Source of the DNA: Gemmatimonadota bacterium
GTDB taxonomy: Bacteria > Gemmatimonadota > Gemmatimonadetes > Palauibacterales > Palauibacteraceae
Direction of reading: 5' to 3'
DNA length: 16,549 nucleotides
Assembly (NCBI GenBank): GCA_016649455.1
Contig: JAENXO010000012.1
Location: 1 to 16,549, forward strand
The translations under genes were made by a program, and so were the position numbers. The notes beneath the pieces were generated by a model, which searched no databases, had not been told where the DNA came from, and worked only from the letters and a program-made list of their open reading frames with translations. Of this stretch, positions 1 through 6,479 are shown piece by piece; the first letter of the stretch is position 1, and every line of letters starts with the position of its first letter.

Positions 1-565
1 CTTCGCGCACGATGGACTCGAGCGCGACCTTCGGACAGATGTAATTCTCGATGAACTCGAGCAGCGACTCAGCGATGCCTCGAAGCGCAGCCTCCGCGTC
101 TTCGTCAACACAGTTCCCTTCCGCGTCGAACGCCTGCTGAACACCGGCAATTGACACGGACCTGGGAAGCACCAGCGCCCCCACGTGGGAGCACACACCG
201 CGCAGCTGCTCCAGCGACTTGATGGCGCCGATCCGTCCGGCTGCCACCCCCACCAGCGCCACGGGCTTACCGGCGAGCGCCGAGGGAAACCCCAGGTTCT
301 CGAGGATCAGCTTGGTCATCGCGGAAAACGAGCCGTGATACTCGGGAGTCGCGATCACAATTCCGGTGGCACCGCGAATTGCATCTTCCAGGCGTGCAGC
401 GTCGGCGGTCGGCGTCTGTCCCGGAAACGAAAGGGTCAGTTCGCCGGCGTCGAACACCTCCGGAGAGCTGTCACACCGCGTCAATTCGTCGTTGACTACG
501 GCCAGCGCCCTGGAGGTGAAGTTGCCTGGCCTGCCCGTTCCGGAAATGCTGACGATTCCATGCAT
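1..565 (-). CDS. NADPH-dependent FMN reductase (3' end beyond window)
   Basis: Flavodoxin-fold oxidoreductase predicted to reduce FMN or small quinone/azo-type substrates with NAD(P)H in the cytoplasm. The protein opens with MHGIVSISGTGRPGNFTSRA, the phosphate-binding loop region of the NADPH-dependent FMN reductase family. Around residues 76-90 it has ATPEYHGSFSAM, the typical TPEYHGS flavin-contact motif, followed by a glycine-rich strand (GKPVALVGVAAGR). The 188 visible residues are close to the family's usual full length, so only a few residues are probably missing. The ATG at 565 is preceded by GGAAGGA at good spacing. The broken DsrE-family gene lies about 150 bases upstream in the same orientation. 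The family assignment is strong; the physiological substrate cannot be read from the sequence. Confidence 0.9.
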   Translation of the reverse strand, partial: MHGIVSISGTGRPGNFTSRALAVVNDELTRCDSSPEVFDAGELTLSFPGQTPTADAARLEDAIRGATGIVIATPEYHGSFSAMTKLILENLGFPSALAGKPVALVGVAAGRIGAIKSLEQLRGVCSHVGALVLPRSVSIAGVQQAFDAEGNCVDEDAEAALRGIAESLLEFIENYICPKVALESIVRE

Positions 566-641
566 ATCGATTCCTTCCGAAATGACCTGATCCGAGAGCG
601 TGCGGCCGCGATCTCTTCATGAACCACGGCCGACTTGCTCC

Positions 642-661
642 GGCGACGACCATTCGTCGCC
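642..661. repeat. perfect inverted repeat upstream of the FMN reductase
   Basis: GGCGACGA and TCGTCGCC form a perfect 8-bp stem around a 4-base loop. It sits between the remnant of the DsrE-like gene and the FMN reductase start, inside a 150-base spacer. There is no T-run on either side, so a standard intrinsic terminator is not well supported. An operator or leader hairpin for the reductase is an alternative. Function is inferred only from position. Confidence 0.35.
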
Positions 662-715
662 AAACTGGCTTGCCTCGTCAACTCCCGGTCGGTGTAGGAG
701 ACCGATTCTCACTGT

Positions 716-978
716 TCAATCGCAGGGCGGACAGACTACGATGCCGCTTCCATTCTCCATGATCGAGTTCCCCATGTCTTTCATGGGGGATCGAACGGGT
801 TGAGCTGCGCTCCGTCTGCCGCACCCTTTCGGGCCCAGTCCACCCCTGCGCCAGCCAGGAAGACCATGACATCGAGTCCCGAAGCGACGCCACCGTTCGC
901 GACGCTCCAGGCCACCGACGCCTTTTCGTCATTCATTCACGCCGTGATCACCACGACCAGCTTCTGCGAGTCCGACAT
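716..978 (-). pseudogene. DsrE/F-like family protein, broken
   Basis: The ATG at 978 has an excellent Shine-Dalgarno (GGAGG, 8 bases upstream) and begins MSDSQKLVVVITA, then hits TGA at 939-937. The same frame resumes with MNDEKASVAWSVANGG and VMVFLAGAGVDWARKGAADG, which is typical of small DsrE-like proteins with a VTxGxxD...ASVA start. At the C5 run (minus strand of 785-789) one base appears to be missing. The next frame then continues PMKDMGNSIMENG and IVVCPPCD before a stop at 716. After the CPPC motif, where the family normally continues for about 30 residues, no frame shows homology. I see three lesions: a nonsense codon where the family usually has glycine, a frameshift, and loss of the C-terminus. 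The family is recognised from memory of its consensus. A sequencing error could explain the homopolymer frameshift but not all three changes. Confidence 0.7.
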
Positions 979-1154
979 GATTCGCCTCCAGATTCAACAG
1001 TTGCCCCATTCCTCAGATTGGAGCCCGACGGCCAGTTGGCCGGTCGGCTGAACTGGTCTATTCAGGAGTGTGCAGCTTTGCTCTGGAGTGTGACGTGACT
1101 GCGGTCAGGATCGGCCCTGCCGGATCGGACTCTACTCAGCCGCGATCCCGGCGA
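979..1154. other. spacer with imperfect hairpin
   Basis: This gap lies between the 3' end of the lysozyme-inhibitor-like gene and the broken DsrE-like gene, both on the minus strand. It holds an imperfect hairpin at 1025-1047 (outer CCGAC/GTCGG, inner GGCC/GGCC around AGTT, one bulged base) that could act as a terminator or leader structure. No T-tract follows it on the minus strand. The only other signal is the strong ribosome binding site of the DsrE-like gene. No convincing promoter hexamers are visible. Confidence 0.3.
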
Positions 1155-1904
1155 TCAGCCCCCGTAGATCACCGCGTCCGGGATCTCGTACACCTCGCGG
1201 CCGATCCGCACGATCGACAGGTCGGACTCCTTGCTGGCGCTGAATTCCCCGGGGTCGGCCTGGCTCTCGTCGTAGCCGGTCGCCTGGCCGTTCTCGAAGA
1301 AGATCGTGCGGGTACGGCCATCCGGCTTCGTCACGGTGACCATGCCGCTTCCGTTGCCCTCGCGCTGGACCCCGAACGCGCAGGAGCCCTTTGGATTCCC
1401 ACCTTCCATGGAACAGGGAACCATACCGGTAGCGTGATAGTCGGTACCCGCGACCTTAGCGTCGCCGGCCGCCTGGCTACCGCTGGAGCCCGAAATGATC
1501 ATTTCGAGACGATACTTCGCGATTTCGTTCCGGCGGGCGGCCGCCCGCATCAGGTAGACACGGACCCTGTAGTCGCCGTCTGCGGGAAGCGTTCCCTCGT
1601 ACTGGTTTCCATTGACAGAGCCGATGTACATGGCGACTTCGGTCTCACCGGGCGCGAGGATGTTGAAGTAGTTGACGGTGTTGTCGGTCGCCATGCTGAC
1701 ATTCATGTACTGCCCCGCCGAGGCACCCAGCACGTAGTCAACGATCTCGTAGCCCTGGATCGAGGCTTCAACCACCGCACTGCTCGCTCCTCGCGCGAAT
1801 TGGACGCGTTCCGAACGGATCTCTTCCTGAGCCTGTGCCGGACCTGGCACAAACAGTACAAGCGCGACTGCAGATGCAATGAACTGCGAATGCCATTTGT
1901 TCAT
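1155..1904 (-). CDS. exported protein, g-type lysozyme inhibitor-like
   Basis: A 249-residue protein with a signal peptide (MNKWHSQF, then a hydrophobic core, cleavage probably after AQAQ near residue 26). Residues 45-138 have the pattern GYEIVDYVLGASAGQ, NYFNILAPGETEVAMY, GTLPADGDYRVRVYLMR and AARRNE. I recognise this from proteins often annotated as inhibitor of g-type lysozyme or 'DNA breaking-rejoining protein'. A second region (residues 155-249) has two cysteines (164, 175) that could form a disulfide, and ends in YEIPDAVIYGG. A periplasmic or secreted role is supported by the leader; lysozyme inhibition is family inference only. The ATG at 1904 was chosen because GGGAAGGGA precedes it and a signal peptide starts there; the open frame further upstream lacks both. 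It is followed upstream by the DUF3127 gene, 82 bases away. Confidence 0.75.
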   Translation of the reverse strand: MNKWHSQFIASAVALVLFVPGPAQAQEEIRSERVQFARGASSAVVEASIQGYEIVDYVLGASAGQYMNVSMATDNTVNYFNILAPGETEVAMYIGSVNGNQYEGTLPADGDYRVRVYLMRAAARRNEIAKYRLEMIISGSSGSQAAGDAKVAGTDYHATGMVPCSMEGGNPKGSCAFGVQREGNGSGMVTVTKPDGRTRTIFFENGQATGYDESQADPGEFSASKESDLSIVRIGREVYEIPDAVIYGG

Positions 1905-1986
1905 GCAAATTCCCTTCCCGTGGTCGGTTGGTGTCAAGTTCAAAGATCTGGCCGTTCCGGCAACGCCGGCTTGGGCACGCCTTCGC

Positions 1987-2346
1987 TCAGAAAGGCATGT
2001 CGTCGTCATCCGGAGGAGGCCCCGAGAACTCCGGTGGCCCTCCTGACGTGTCCGGGCTCCCCTGTGGCGCGGCGTCTTTCTCGATGCGCCACGCCTTCAC
2101 ATCGGTGTACCAGCGGCCCTGGTATTCACGGCTGCGGATGTCGATGTGGGCGGTCAGCCGCTCTCCTACCTGCAGATCGGTTTTGTCAATCTCGTCACCC
2201 CACTGGGTCAGGCAGACCTTCGCAGGGAAATTCCCTTCCGTCTCGATGACGAAGTCCCGCTTCCTCCACGGGCCGTTCTTTCCCTCGCCCGACTGCTCTT
2301 CGAGCAGTTCCACGACGTGTCCGGCGATCTTCAGGTCCACGAACAT
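1987..2346 (-). CDS. DUF3127 protein with SSB-like acidic C-terminal tail
   Basis: A 119-residue soluble protein. Residues 1-90 carry the DUF3127 pattern: a first strand (KIAGHVVELLEEQSG), then WRKRDFVIETEG, PAKVCLTQWGD, and IRSREYQGRWYTDVKAWRIEK. This is an OB-fold-like small protein known mainly from Bacteroidetes and related phyla. A proline/glycine-rich linker leads to a terminal DDDDMPF, which mirrors the DDD(I/L)PF tail by which single-stranded DNA-binding protein recruits repair proteins. Role in DNA metabolism is inferred from this tail and fold; binding to ssDNA is unproven. The ATG at 2346 follows GGGAAAGGAAG. It is the sole gene between the M14-type gene and the lysozyme-inhibitor-like gene and may form its own transcript. 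Confidence 0.85.
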   Translation of the reverse strand: MFVDLKIAGHVVELLEEQSGEGKNGPWRKRDFVIETEGNFPAKVCLTQWGDEIDKTDLQVGERLTAHIDIRSREYQGRWYTDVKAWRIEKDAAPQGSPDTSGGPPEFSGPPPDDDDMPF

Positions 2347-2428
2347 CTTCCTTTCCCGGGTCCGAGGGTCGTCGTCGGACGATTCGTGGTCGATCTTCCC
2401 GAGGGCCGGCAGCAGTCAGCCGAGGAGG

Positions 2429-2448
2429 CGGGGCGGCAAGTCGCCCCG
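2429..2448. repeat. GC-rich inverted repeat between operons
   Basis: CGGGGCG and CGCCCCG pair as a 7-bp stem with a 6-base loop (GCAAGT). It lies downstream of the M14-type gene and upstream of the DUF3127 gene, both on the minus strand. No T-run follows in either direction, so terminator activity is uncertain. Confidence 0.3.
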
Positions 2449-2489
2449 TAAGCCGAACCCTCGAAAGTCGAGTCTGCGGTCAACCCCCT

Positions 2490-2564
2490 CGACCCCTCGA
2501 ATTCGATCCGGACAACGCCAACGCGGAAGACCAGATCACCAGGATCTGCGACCGGGAGAGCTGA
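2490..2564 (+). pseudogene. remnant of a TPR protein C-terminus
   Basis: On the plus strand, in a gap between minus-strand genes, the bases encode RPLEFDPDNANAEDQITRI followed by CDRES and TGA. This closely matches the end of the TPR tail of the serine hydrolase at 10389-12215, which reads LELNPDNTNAEQMIERI and ends GDS-stop. By my count 44 of 69 aligned bases match, including the stop codon. Upstream of position 2490 no frame resembles a TPR. The simplest reading is the last 20-odd codons of a lost gene whose body was deleted. The match is short, so coincidence is possible but unlikely, given the shared PDNxNAE core and the aligned stop. Confidence 0.55.
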
Positions 2565-2567
2565 CAG

Positions 2568-3653
2568 TCAGGCCTCGGGCTCGTCCAGGTCCGAAATGAA
2601 TACGTTGCTCGCCAGGTCGTCGTGGAGCCGGGCCAGCAGGCTGTCGTCCGGGAGCTTGCCAATCGCCCGCTCCATCTTCTTGAACGCGCGGGGACTGGGA
2701 AACGCCAGGTGCGCGACCGGATCCCCCGGCGAGACGGCTGGCAGTGTCGTCATGCCGAGGACGATGGCGTCCCCGGGAGCCGTGAGCGTGGCGAGGTCTC
2801 GGCCGGAGAGGCTGGTGTTGGTCGCGAGGGGCTGTCCTTTCTCTACCGGGTCACCGGGATGGACGTGGAACTTGAGGAAGCCGCCCTTCTCGGCCCGGAT
2901 CCACTTCGTCTCTTCCACCACGACTCGGAATTCGGGCTCGACGATCTCACCTTCGATCATCTTCAATCCGACGAGGACGTTGCGTATGCCCCTCAGACTG
3001 TACTCGACAACCGCCGGCTCGACCTTCCACACCTCGCCCGCCTCGACGAGCATCGTCGCGCACCCGGCCTGTACCGCCGACCTGCGAAGACTACCAACCG
3101 GTCCTGGTGAATCGATGATCAGTTCGCCGCCGAACAGCGTCGCGAGACGCGCGGTTGCCTCCTGCTCCATGTCGGCCCGCGTGTTGGGGTAATTCGTCCT
3201 GCGAATGGCAGCCGTATGAACGTCGATCCCGTAGTTGCAGCGGGCGACGATGTTGTCGAAGATCACGTGGGCGAGGCGACTCGTGAGACTACCGTTCTTC
3301 AGTCCGGGGTATGAACGATTGAGATCGCGGCGGTCCGGGGAATACCGGGACAACTGTTCGAATGCGAGGATGTTCACAACGGGAACCAGGACCAGGCTGC
3401 CGGCCAGCAGTTCGAACGGGCGTTCCTGGATGATGTGACGGATCGTGCCGGTGCCGTTCATCTCATCGCCGTGCACGGCGGCCGTGATGAACAAGGCGGG
3501 CCCGGGCTTCTTGCCCCGCCAGACGTGGACGGGCACACGAAGCGAAGTCCCCGAGTACGACTTGCTCACCGTGAGCTTCAGATCCGCCGTCTCGCCAGGC
3601 AGTATCTTCCGGCCCGGCCACACGCCGACGTCCTTTCGAACCTTTCTGGCCAT
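2568..3653 (-). CDS. M14-family succinylglutamate desuccinylase/aspartoacylase-like zinc hydrolase
   Basis: A 361-residue cytoplasmic enzyme of the aspartoacylase/succinylglutamate desuccinylase branch of M14 carboxypeptidases, which cleave amide bonds of acylated or glutamylated amino acids. Zinc ligands are visible as HGDE (His61, Glu64) and His146 in IDVHT. DLNR at 110-113 gives the substrate-binding Asn/Arg, and the catalytic Glu lies in VEAGE at 203-207. The C-terminal region (about 240-320) is the usual beta-rich domain (GGFLKFHVHPGDPVEKGQPLA), biotinyl/lipoyl-like in pattern. The ATG overlaps the RimK stop by one base (TGATG) and GAGG lies just upstream, so it is translationally coupled. 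Context suggests it processes products of the adjacent ligase; the exact substrate is unknown. Confidence 0.88.
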   Translation of the reverse strand: MARKVRKDVGVWPGRKILPGETADLKLTVSKSYSGTSLRVPVHVWRGKKPGPALFITAAVHGDEMNGTGTIRHIIQERPFELLAGSLVLVPVVNILAFEQLSRYSPDRRDLNRSYPGLKNGSLTSRLAHVIFDNIVARCNYGIDVHTAAIRRTNYPNTRADMEQEATARLATLFGGELIIDSPGPVGSLRRSAVQAGCATMLVEAGEVWKVEPAVVEYSLRGIRNVLVGLKMIEGEIVEPEFRVVVEETKWIRAEKGGFLKFHVHPGDPVEKGQPLATNTSLSGRDLATLTAPGDAIVLGMTTLPAVSPGDPVAHLAFPSPRAFKKMERAIGKLPDDSLLARLHDDLASNVFISDLDEPEA

Positions 3654-4855
3654 CAGGCCTCATCCTCATCTGAGCCGATCGTCGTATCGAGAGGCTTCGT
3701 CGTCGGTCGCTTCCGACGGCGCCGCGCCGGTACCAGGTCGCGCATCGCCTCGAGCTTTCCGAAGCAGAGCAGACGGTCGTCTACCTCGAGCACCCGGGTT
3801 CCCCTGGGGTTGGGTACGACCGTGTGGCCGTGGTGCAGGGTCAGCACCACGATGTCCCTCTCGCTCAGCTCGGATTCCTGGATCGTCTTCCCGGCCAGGA
3901 TCGACTTCTCGCCCAGATGCAGCTCGGCCACGCCATAGCTGGCGCTGACCGATAGACGCTGCCGGACGTCCAGCTCAGGGAAGCTCACCTGCCCCTCGAT
4001 GAAGTCTATGATCGCGCCGGCGATGTCGAGATTGGTCGCGGTCTCGATACCTTCCAGTCCGGGGGAGGAATTGACCTCCATCACCTGCGGCCCGTCGTTT
4101 CCCTCCAGCATGTCGACGCCGGCAACCTTAAGGCCCAGGATCTGAGCCGACCGCACGGCCGTGTCCCGAAACGCTTCTTCGAGTTCGACCGCTTCGGCAA
4201 GTCCCCCGCGATGGACGTTGCTGCGGAAGTCCCCACCCTGCGCCACACGGCGCATCGCGGCCACTACGCGATCCCCCACGACGAACGCCCGGATGTCCCG
4301 TCCCGAGCTCTCACCTACGAATTTCTGGATCAGCACGTTCTGTTTCGTGCTCTGCAGCGTCTCGATGATCGCCTCCGCGATCTTCACGGAATCGGCCAGG
4401 ATTACGCCTACACCCTGTGTCCCCTCGAGCAACTTGATGATCACCGGGGCTCCGCCCACTCTCTCGATCGCCGGGAGGACGTCCTGCTTTCGCCTGACGA
4501 ATGCCGTGTGAGGCAGGCCGATGTCGTGGCGGCTGAGGATCTGCAGGGCGCGGAGCTTGTCCCGCGTGTTCGCGATGCCGGTCGAAGAACTGGGGGTGTA
4601 GACATCGAGTTGCTCGAACTGCCGAACGACGGCCGTCCCAAACTGCGTGATGGATGCGCCGATCCTCGGAATCACAGCGTCAAAGTGACTGAGCCGCTTC
4701 CCCGCATAGTACAGGTCGGGGGCGTCCTCTTCGACTTCGATCGCAAACTTGAGCGTATCGAGAACCTTGGCCGTGTGTCCGCCGGCCTCGACCGCTTCAC
4801 GCAAACGGCGTGTACTGTAACTGCGTGGCGCCCGGGACAGGATTGCGAAATTCAT
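3653..4855 (-). CDS. rimK: RimK-type ATP-grasp alpha-L-glutamate ligase with C-terminal RCK_C-like domain
   Basis: Residues 1-290 match Escherichia coli RimK closely: MNFAILSRAPRSYSTRRLRE, HFDAVIPRIGASIT, VIIKLLEGTQGVGVILA, GRDIRAFVVGDRVVAAMRR, DFRSNVHRGG and VMEVNSSPGLEGIE. Metal/ATP residues Asp248, Glu260 and Asn262 are present. RimK adds glutamates to the C-terminus of ribosomal protein S6 in enterobacteria and pseudomonads. The protein is about 100 residues longer than the classical enzyme. Residues about 305-370 (YGVAELHLGEKSILAGKTIQ, then LSERDIVVLTLHHG and LEVDDRLLCFGK) look like an RCK_C/TrkA-C ligand-binding domain, followed by a basic stretch and an acidic end (SDEDEA). The start overlaps the RimB-like stop (ATGA) with GAGGAAG upstream. 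Ligase identity is strong; S6 as target and the regulatory role of the extra domain are inference. Confidence 0.93.
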   Translation of the reverse strand: MNFAILSRAPRSYSTRRLREAVEAGGHTAKVLDTLKFAIEVEEDAPDLYYAGKRLSHFDAVIPRIGASITQFGTAVVRQFEQLDVYTPSSSTGIANTRDKLRALQILSRHDIGLPHTAFVRRKQDVLPAIERVGGAPVIIKLLEGTQGVGVILADSVKIAEAIIETLQSTKQNVLIQKFVGESSGRDIRAFVVGDRVVAAMRRVAQGGDFRSNVHRGGLAEAVELEEAFRDTAVRSAQILGLKVAGVDMLEGNDGPQVMEVNSSPGLEGIETATNLDIAGAIIDFIEGQVSFPELDVRQRLSVSASYGVAELHLGEKSILAGKTIQESELSERDIVVLTLHHGHTVVPNPRGTRVLEVDDRLLCFGKLEAMRDLVPARRRRKRPTTKPLDTTIGSDEDEA

Positions 4856-5352
4856 GGCATGACTTCCTCACGGTCAATTCGCGTCTTTCGCGGGCGTTTT
4901 CCGGCATAGTAGGAGCCCCCGGGATTCACCATGAAGTGGCCCCGGATCGCCTGCCTGCCGAGCAGCATGCGAAAGCCCATCGTGTCTCTTCGCGTCAGAG
5001 TCAGCTCGATCGGCCAGCGCTGGCCGTGGAGATCGATCATGGTCTTCACGACGGGTCGGAGTTCCGCCTTGCCCCCCGAGTCCCGCACCCGCCGCCTGGC
5101 CACGAGCGGAAGCTCGGCAGGTATGGTCGGGTGGGCTCGCCTCTGTTCAGGGTGGATCATGAACTGGACGTAGACGATGCCATCCCGCACGACTTCCTTG
5201 AGGTCGAAAGCGTGCAGTGAGGAGGTCCGGGCTCCGGTGTCCACCTTGACCTTGATGAAGTCGATCCCGAGTTCAGGCATGCGCACCCATTCGCGCCATC
5301 CGATGACGGGCAGCAACCGGGGGTCATTCTTGTGCCGCGCGGAATGTGGCAT
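4852..5352 (-). CDS. RimB-like retropepsin-type aspartic protease (PF05618 family)
   Basis: A 166-residue protein of the family annotated 'ATP-dependent zinc protease', now regarded as retropepsin-like aspartic proteases. The active-site triad is in KVKVDTGARTSSLHA (Asp38-Thr-Gly). Later family blocks are WPIELTLTRRDTMGFRMLLG and FMVNPGGSYYAGK. In Pseudomonas fluorescens the RimB member works with RimK to control S6 glutamylation. Here it is the first gene of the operon, and its stop overlaps the RimK start by four bases (ATGA). The ATG at 5352 has only a weak AGAAG upstream. A TATGAT at 5409-5404 on the minus strand is a possible -10 box, but no good -35 box is visible. Confidence 0.87.
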   Translation of the reverse strand: MPHSARHKNDPRLLPVIGWREWVRMPELGIDFIKVKVDTGARTSSLHAFDLKEVVRDGIVYVQFMIHPEQRRAHPTIPAELPLVARRRVRDSGGKAELRPVVKTMIDLHGQRWPIELTLTRRDTMGFRMLLGRQAIRGHFMVNPGGSYYAGKRPRKTRIDREEVMP

Positions 5353-5465
5353 GCAGGGCTTCTCGCTGGGACCTGGCTACCTTGTGACTGTCTTTCACGG
5401 ACCATCATAGCGGCAGGCGAGCGGGCCACGCGAGGAGACACCGCGTGCAGCTCCAATTCCGAGGG
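5353..5465 (-). promoter_or_regulatory. probable promoter region of the rimB-rimK-M14 operon
   Basis: This 113-base gap separates the glycosidase-like gene stop from the RimB-like start, both on the minus strand. It contains TATGAT on the minus strand (5409-5404), about 50 bases before the start codon, which could be a -10 element. The sequence 17 bases upstream does not resemble TTGACA. No hairpin with a T-tract follows the preceding gene, so read-through from the upstream operon cannot be excluded. Confidence 0.25.
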
Positions 5466-6479
5466 TCAGTCCAGCCGCTCCACAAACGGGAGGATGTCCT
5501 TCGAATAGAACGGCTCCTGCGTGCCCCAGAAGATGTAGTCCAGTCGAAGCTCGTCCCGCGCGTAGTCGTAGAGTTCATTCACGGTTACGCGTTTGCCCGT
5601 CTGCCGGTTCATATCCTCCAGATTCCCCCACTGGACGGCCACGCCTGCCACTGTCCCCGGCGCCCTGGCGGCGATCAGCGGCAGGCTGTTCTGCCGCTGG
5701 AACCAGCGGTGAGGCAGGAGATCGGGTCCGCCGACGCCCATGCCGATGCGATCGGCGTGCGCGTACACGCCCTTCAGGTACCCGTGGTCCTCGTCCGGCA
5801 GCTCTTCGCCGGGCATGAAGTTGGCGTAGATGATCACGTCAGACTGCTGGAACGCGTCTCGAGCGGCCGACATCAGCGCCAGGATTCCCTCGTAATACGT
5901 GTCGTAGCTGTATCCAGCGGGGTGGAACTCCGGGTCACCCCCGAACCCGATCGCGGTCTCCGGGAGGTTCAGCCCGGCGATCCTGCCGTCGAATTCCGCG
6001 GCAAGCGCGCGGAGCAACCTCTCGATTCGGTCACGCACGGCGGGGTCCCACCGGCGCGAGACCCAGCCCTCCGCGACCGGTCCGACTTCGTCGTGACCGT
6101 CGTAGTGAATCGCCGCACCGCCGTTGAATGCGGGATCGTCAAGCAGATAGTCCGGAACGTTGATCCTGGCCGTGTCGAACGACACGTCCTGCAGTTGAAT
6201 GAACAAGCGCTTGCCGTGGCGCTCCAGGTACTCGAGGTCATTGGTTGGCGCATCGAATTCGTATCGGTCACGTGTGGGTTCCAGCTCTTTCCATGTATAC
6301 TTGAGATGAACACCAGTAACACCTTGATTAGAAAGAAATTCCACCTCTTCGATCCGAGCCCGATCGAGTCCGAAATAGATGTAGTTCTCCGGCGGGCTCC
6401 CGACGCTCCGGGATTGCGCAGAAGCAGTCGCCGTAGTGCCGAGCACGAGAGCCAAAAACCAGTAGATGCGCGGCTTCAT
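5466..6479 (-). CDS. exported TIM-barrel glycoside hydrolase-like protein
   Basis: A 337-residue protein with a signal peptide (MKPRIYWFLALVLG...ASAQ, cleavage near residue 22). The pattern LSNQGVTGVHLKYTWKELEP, DRYEFDAPTNDLEYLERHGK and RLFIQLQDVSF is that of the first strands of a (beta/alpha)8 glycosidase-like barrel, similar in style to GH42/GH5 proteins. Glu174 in GLNLPETAIGFG sits where a general acid would be after strand 4. Glu288 (WGNLED) or Glu322 (WGTQEP) are candidate second carboxylates. I cannot place it in a numbered family. The start was chosen because ATG at 6479 overlaps the amidohydrolase stop (ATGA) and begins a signal peptide. There is little SD signal, so it is probably translationally coupled to the gene upstream. 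Confidence 0.7.
   Translation of the reverse strand: MKPRIYWFLALVLGTTATASAQSRSVGSPPENYIYFGLDRARIEEVEFLSNQGVTGVHLKYTWKELEPTRDRYEFDAPTNDLEYLERHGKRLFIQLQDVSFDTARINVPDYLLDDPAFNGGAAIHYDGHDEVGPVAEGWVSRRWDPAVRDRIERLLRALAAEFDGRIAGLNLPETAIGFGGDPEFHPAGYSYDTYYEGILALMSAARDAFQQSDVIIYANFMPGEELPDEDHGYLKGVYAHADRIGMGVGGPDLLPHRWFQRQNSLPLIAARAPGTVAGVAVQWGNLEDMNRQTGKRVTVNELYDYARDELRLDYIFWGTQEPFYSKDILPFVERLD

Noticed and set aside
937..939. TGA in the DsrE-like gene as a selenocysteine codon
   Set aside because: The position corresponds to a glycine in the family consensus rather than a redox cysteine. The sequence after the TGA offers only a 4-bp hairpin, and a frameshift plus truncation follow. Decay explains all of it more simply.
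1068..2249. Long plus-strand open frame of about 390 codons
   Set aside because: It runs opposite the signal-peptide protein and the DUF3127 gene, has arginine- and proline-rich composition typical of antisense frames in GC-rich DNA, and shows no domain. The minus-strand genes have strong motifs and ribosome binding sites.
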